From Streptococcus uberis (GTDB lineage: Bacteria > Bacillota > Bacilli > Lactobacillales > Streptococcaceae): a DNA stretch of 64,000 nt. The DNA lies in the NCBI RefSeq assembly GCF_000785785.1, contig NZ_JRQN01000008.1:1-64000 (forward strand), in the 5' to 3' direction. The position numbers and the translations under genes were made by a program. Below are positions 60,200 through 64,000 of this stretch, piece after piece; the stretch's first letter is position 1; each line of letters begins with the position of its first letter. The notes under the pieces were generated by a model, which saw only the letters and a program-made list of their open reading frames with translations, ran no database searches and was not told where the DNA came from.

Positions 60200-60249
60200 C
60201 ATATCTCTTATCTTAACTTTGAAACTGACTAAAACGTCAAGTTAATGAC

Positions 60250-63044
60250 TTAGTTTGTTTCAAATCCTTGAGCTACTGCTTCAGGGAAGTTTTCTTCAAT
60301 GATTTTTGCACTTGCATCACAGACAAATGCTCCATAAGGACGCATTCTTGTCGTCGGATCCACACGGCGAGAACGTTCACAAACTTCACCTTCTGCATGT
60401 TCAACAGTAAATGCAATACCATCAAATGCCACTGCATTTTCAGGAGCATCTTCAAGATCTGCAACTGTTAATTGAGAGACGATCATTAATAAGGCAATAT
60501 CACTATCTAATGCTGTTAAAAGTGTTTTAACTTGTGGACTAGCATAAATTGTTAAGTGAGCTTCTAGGGATTTACCAATAATTTTTTCATTTCGAGCTTC
60601 TTCTAATGCTTTTTGAGCTTGTGTACGAAGTACCATGAATGATTCCCAGGCTGATAAGATATCCTCTTCACCTTCAAAGGTTTCAGCTACTGGTAATTCT
60701 GATAACTGAACAAATTCTTCATTTTCAAATTCTAAATATGACCAAATTTCTTCCGCTGTATGAGGTAAAATTGGAGTTAATAATTTAGTAATCTTAACCA
60801 AGACATCATAGAATACTGTTTGCATACGACGACGTTCTAGGCTATTAGCTCCTTCAATATAAACAACATCTTTTGCAAAATCAAGATAGAATGCAGATAA
60901 ATCAATCGTCACAAAGTTAACAACTGCTTTGTAGATTGCCATGAAGTCATAGCTTGCATAAGAATTATTAATGACTTCTACTAATTTGTTAAATTTGATT
61001 GTCATATACTTATCAACAGCGGCAAGATTTTCATAAGAAACTGTATCAGTATTAGGATTGAAATCTGAAGTATTAGCAATCAAGAAACGTAGCGTATTTC
61101 TGATTTTACGATAAGTTTCTGAAACTTGACCAAGAATTTCCATTGATACACGAACATCATTATCAGTATCAACCGATGTTACCCAAAGACGTAGGATTTC
61201 TGCACCGTACTGTTTTGCGACATCATTTGGAGAAATGATATTCCCTTTTGATTTAGACATTTTCTCGCCTTTACCGTCTAATACAAAACCTTGCGACAAA
61301 ATAGACTTATAAGGAGTGTGACCATTAACAGCAACCGATGTAATTAATGATGAATTAAACCAGCCACGGTACTGATCTGAGCCTTCTAGGTATAAATCAG
61401 CTGGATATTCCAAATGATCACGGGCATTCATAACACCGTTCCAAGATGAACCTGAATCAAACCAAACATCCATGATATCAGTTTCTTTTGTAAATTCACC
61501 ATTTGGTGAACCTGGATGCGTAAAGCCTTCTGGTAAGAGTTCTTTAGCTTCTTTTTTCCACCAAATAATCGAACCTTCTACTTCAAAGAGATTAGCAACA
61601 TGGTCAGTTACGTCTTTAGACATAATCGCTGTACCATCTTCAGCATAGAAGATAGGTAGTGGAACACCCCAAGCACGTTGACGAGAGATTACCCAGTCAC
61701 CACGGTCACGAATCATGTTAAATAGACGTGTTTTACCCCATGATGGATGGAAATTAACTTTTTCGATTTCATCTAAGATATCTTGTCTAAAGTCGGAAAC
61801 TGATGCAAACCATTGAGGAACAGCACGCCAGATAATTGCTTTTTAGTACGCCAATCGAATGGATATGAGTGGTTGATGACTTCACTAGCTAATAATAAGT
61901 CACCTAATTTTTCTTTTACAATTGGGGTAACTTTATCATAAAACTGACCTTGAAAATCTGGACCAGCATTTTCCATCATCATTCCGCGTCCATCAACTGT
62001 TACGGCAACTTCTAATTTATATTTACTTCCGACATTATAGTCATCTTCACCAAAACCTGGTGCTGTATGGACAATACCTGTACCTGAGTCAAGTGTAACG
62101 TGGTCACCTAAGATAACTAATTCATCAACTTCTCTATCCCAAGGATGCTCAGTCACAATATACTCTAATTCACTTCCTTTGAAGCTATTAAGAACCTCAA
62201 ATTCAGTCCAATCAAATTTACTTGCTAAGCTATCCAGCAATCCTTCTGCAACAACGTATTTACGGTCACTTCCAAGAGGTTGAACTTGAACATAGTCCAT
62301 ATCAGGACCAACTGTTAAACCACGTGACGCAGTTACTGTGAATGGTGTTGTTGTCCACACAACGATATAAGTATCTGTATCTAATTTACCTTTGCCATCT
62401 TTTACTTTGTTGGCGTAGTATAATGAGGTTGAATCAATATCATGGTACTCAATTTCAGCTTCAGCTAAGGCTGACTCTGAAGACCATGACCAATAAACTG
62501 GTTTTGCACCGCGATAAATATAGCCTTTATCAGCCATTGCACCAAAAACGCGAATTTGATCTGCTTCATATTGAGGCATCAAAGTTACATAAGGGTTATC
62601 CCAATCAGCTGATACGCCTAAACGTTTGAAATCTTCTCGCTGTTTATCAACCTGGCTAAGGGCGTATTCGCGACACATTTCCAAATACTCAGTCAAGCCC
62701 ATTTCTTTACGTTTAACACCTTTTTTAGCTAATACCTGTTCAATAGGTAGGCCATGTGTATCCCATCCCGGAACATATGGTGCTTGGTAACCAGACATTG
62801 ATTTAGAACGAACAATGATATCTTTTGAAATTTTATTAAGAGCATGCCCTACGTGAATATTTCCATTGGCATAAGGCGGTCCATCATGTAAATGAAAACT
62901 TGGTTTTCCTTCATTTAATTGTTGACGTTTTTGGTAAATATTAGCTTGAAACCATGCTTCTTGCCATTGAGGTTCTTTATTAGGAAGTCCTGCTCTCATT
63001 GGAAAAGCAGTTTTTCCAAGATTTAACGTTTCTTTTAATTTCAT
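60250..63044 (-). CDS. ileS: isoleucine--tRNA ligase, frameshifted
   Basis: Class I synthetase charging tRNA-Ile. ATG 63044 ([11 protein letters not shown]) follows GGAG. The HIGH motif region is [12 protein letters not shown], editing CP1 follows, and KMSKSKGN is the KMSKS loop. The frame fails at about 61838: [11 protein letters not shown] should read [18 protein letters not shown], and one G restored on the plus strand repairs it, giving 931 residues, the usual length. The gene is essential, so the lesion is almost certainly a sequence error. The C-terminus lacks the usual Cys-rich zinc finger signature in full ([13 protein letters not shown], then FVCDAS), so zinc binding is doubtful. Confidence 0.95.
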
Positions 63045-63290
63045 TTTTAACTCCTTAGTCATCTGTAATCTAATTGACAATATAAAAAGAGCCTTATCCT
63101 AGAAAGGACGAAAGCTCGCGGTACCACCTTAATTTAGAATAAATTCTTATTCCCTCTTTTGCTCGTAAGGTGAGCCAACCTTCTAACTTACTTGATTCAG
63201 TTAGAAAGATAGAAAATGATAATGATATTTACTAGGGAATGCAGAGCTCTCATCATTCTCTACTTGCTGTACTTATGGTAAATAACATTG
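63045..63290 (-). promoter_or_regulatory. T-box riboswitch leader of ileS
   Basis: Minus strand of 63117-63129 reads AGGTGGTACCGCG. A terminator with GAGC/GCTC arms and TTTTTAT follows at about 63083-63117. The distal part contains a GAGAATGATGAGAGCTC-like stem and an ATC triplet (AATATCATT), a possible Ile specifier. Uncharged tRNA-Ile should switch the gene on. Confidence 0.9.
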
Positions 63291-63298
63291 TGTTTTTC

Positions 63299-64000
63299 TT
63301 ATTCTTCAATATTTAATTTAAAAGTTTGTGTTTCATTAAGATTAATAGCTGGTTCACTTGGTTCGCTGTTGAAATGATCAAGATTTGCGTTTTCCAATTC
63401 TTTATTACTTTCATCTACACGACGCTGTAATTCTTCCATTTCTTCAGGAGTGAATTGGCGTGTTGCATCAAATGATGAGCTATCTTCTGATTCAGGAATT
63501 TCCTCATCCAAAACTTCTTTAACAACTTCTTTAAATGCTGCATCTGAATTTTGAAGATAAATTGCTGTTGGTTGTAATAACTCATCCCACTCAGGTGAAC
63601 TAGCTAAGTTCAATTGTGCTTCAATAGAAGAAATGAGACGTTGGTGGAAGACACGTGTTTGACGTTTCAATTCTTCCGTTTCAACAGCTACACGTTTTGC
63701 TTCATCTGTCGCATCACGTAACATTTGATTTGATTTAGCTTTTGATTCATCCAATAAATGTTGAGCATCATAGTTAGCTTTACTAACAAGATTTGAAGCT
63801 TCAGAATTAGCCGAAGCTTTCACCTTCTCAGCTGTTTCTTGTGCTAAAATAACTGATTGGCTCAAAGATTCTTTCATTTCGTCAAAGTAAGAAAGCTTCT
63901 CTTCCAAGCTTTTAATTTTTGCTTCCTGTTCACGATTTTTTTTCACAAGTGCTTCGTAATCGTCAACAAGAATATCTAAAAATTCATTTACTTCTTCTTC
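63299..64000 (-). CDS. divIVA: cell division protein DivIVA (partial, cut by window edge)
   Basis: The C-terminal 234 or so residues; the N-terminus lies beyond 64000. The visible start EEEVNEFLDILVDDYEALVKKN is the end of the conserved DivIVA N-terminal domain. A long coiled coil (about 100 residues, rich in EAEK heptads such as ASNLVSKANYDAQHLLDE) and an acidic tail follow. DivIVA marks curved membrane and directs septal and peripheral growth in streptococci. Its place before ileS is conserved. Confidence 0.92.
   Translation of the reverse strand, partial: EEEVNEFLDILVDDYEALVKKNREQEAKIKSLEEKLSYFDEMKESLSQSVILAQETAEKVKASANSEASNLVSKANYDAQHLLDESKAKSNQMLRDATDEAKRVAVETEELKRQTRVFHQRLISSIEAQLNLASSPEWDELLQPTAIYLQNSDAAFKEVVKEVLDEEIPESEDSSSFDATRQFTPEEMEELQRRVDESNKELENANLDHFNSEPSEPAINLNETQTFKLNIEE

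Overview
The window is a low-GC Firmicutes chromosome segment that reads as Streptococcus, most like the pyogenic group (S. uberis, S. parauberis, S. iniae or S. pyogenes relatives). The genus call rests on gene neighbourhoods: coiA-pepF, prsA next to alaS, pbp2b-recR-ddl-murF, xseA-xseB-ispA-tlyA-argR-recN-degV-ypmR-ypmS-hup, clpE-NUDIX-DUF1827, and divIVA-ileS. It also rests on a PmtA-type metal ATPase with PerR-like boxes and on competence sites close to the streptococcal cin-box. The species cannot be fixed from this sequence alone. Most genes lie on the minus strand. No tRNA, rRNA, CRISPR array, prophage or complete insertion sequence is visible.

Layout: 1-2.95 kb is alaS with its T-box leader. 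2.96-11.8 kb holds prsA, an O-methyltransferase, an OFA-type MFS carrier, a HAD phosphatase, pepF, coiA, a second MFS carrier and an RsuA-type pseudouridine synthase. 11.9-15.9 kb has nagB and queA (divergent), a class A beta-lactamase-like hydrolase and sodA. 16-24 kb has holA, comEC, comEA, plsC, trmN6, a GIY-YIG protein and kup. 24-31 kb has cshA, a Cof phosphatase, IS debris, prfC, a YwaF-like membrane protein and murF. 31-38 kb has ddl, recR, pbp2b, a formate/nitrite channel, niaX, niaR and gpmA. 38-42.3 kb has pyrD, a 60-residue membrane protein, pmtA and hup. 42.3-50 kb is the xseA-to-ypmS cluster. 50-56.6 kb has nnrD, folD, the feo operon, glnQ-glnP and a YkuJ-like gene. 56.7-64 kb has clpE, NUDIX, DUF1827, ileS with its T-box leader, and divIVA cut by the window edge.

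Functional themes: wall synthesis and division (pbp2b, murF, ddl, divIVA), natural transformation (coiA, comEA, comEC), translation (alaS, ileS, prfC, queA, rsuA, tlyA), DNA repair (recN, recR, xseAB), metal and oxidative stress (sodA, pmtA, feoAB) and heat shock (clpE). Several control regions are unusually readable: two T-boxes; a palindromic operator inside the nagB promoter; a palindrome that is both the niaR 3' hairpin and the niaX promoter; two PerR-like boxes at pmtA; and a CIRCE element plus a CtsR site at clpE.

The most striking global property is that twelve conserved genes (alaS, OFA MFS, pepF, coiA, rsuA, queA, kup, prfC, recR, nnrD, clpE, ileS) are each interrupted by small indels, mostly one base lost from a short homopolymer. 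alaS and ileS are essential, so these are best read as errors in the assembled sequence. I give the reconstructed full-length extents for these genes. I did not find a clearly new multi-gene system; the best leads are regulatory and small-protein observations.
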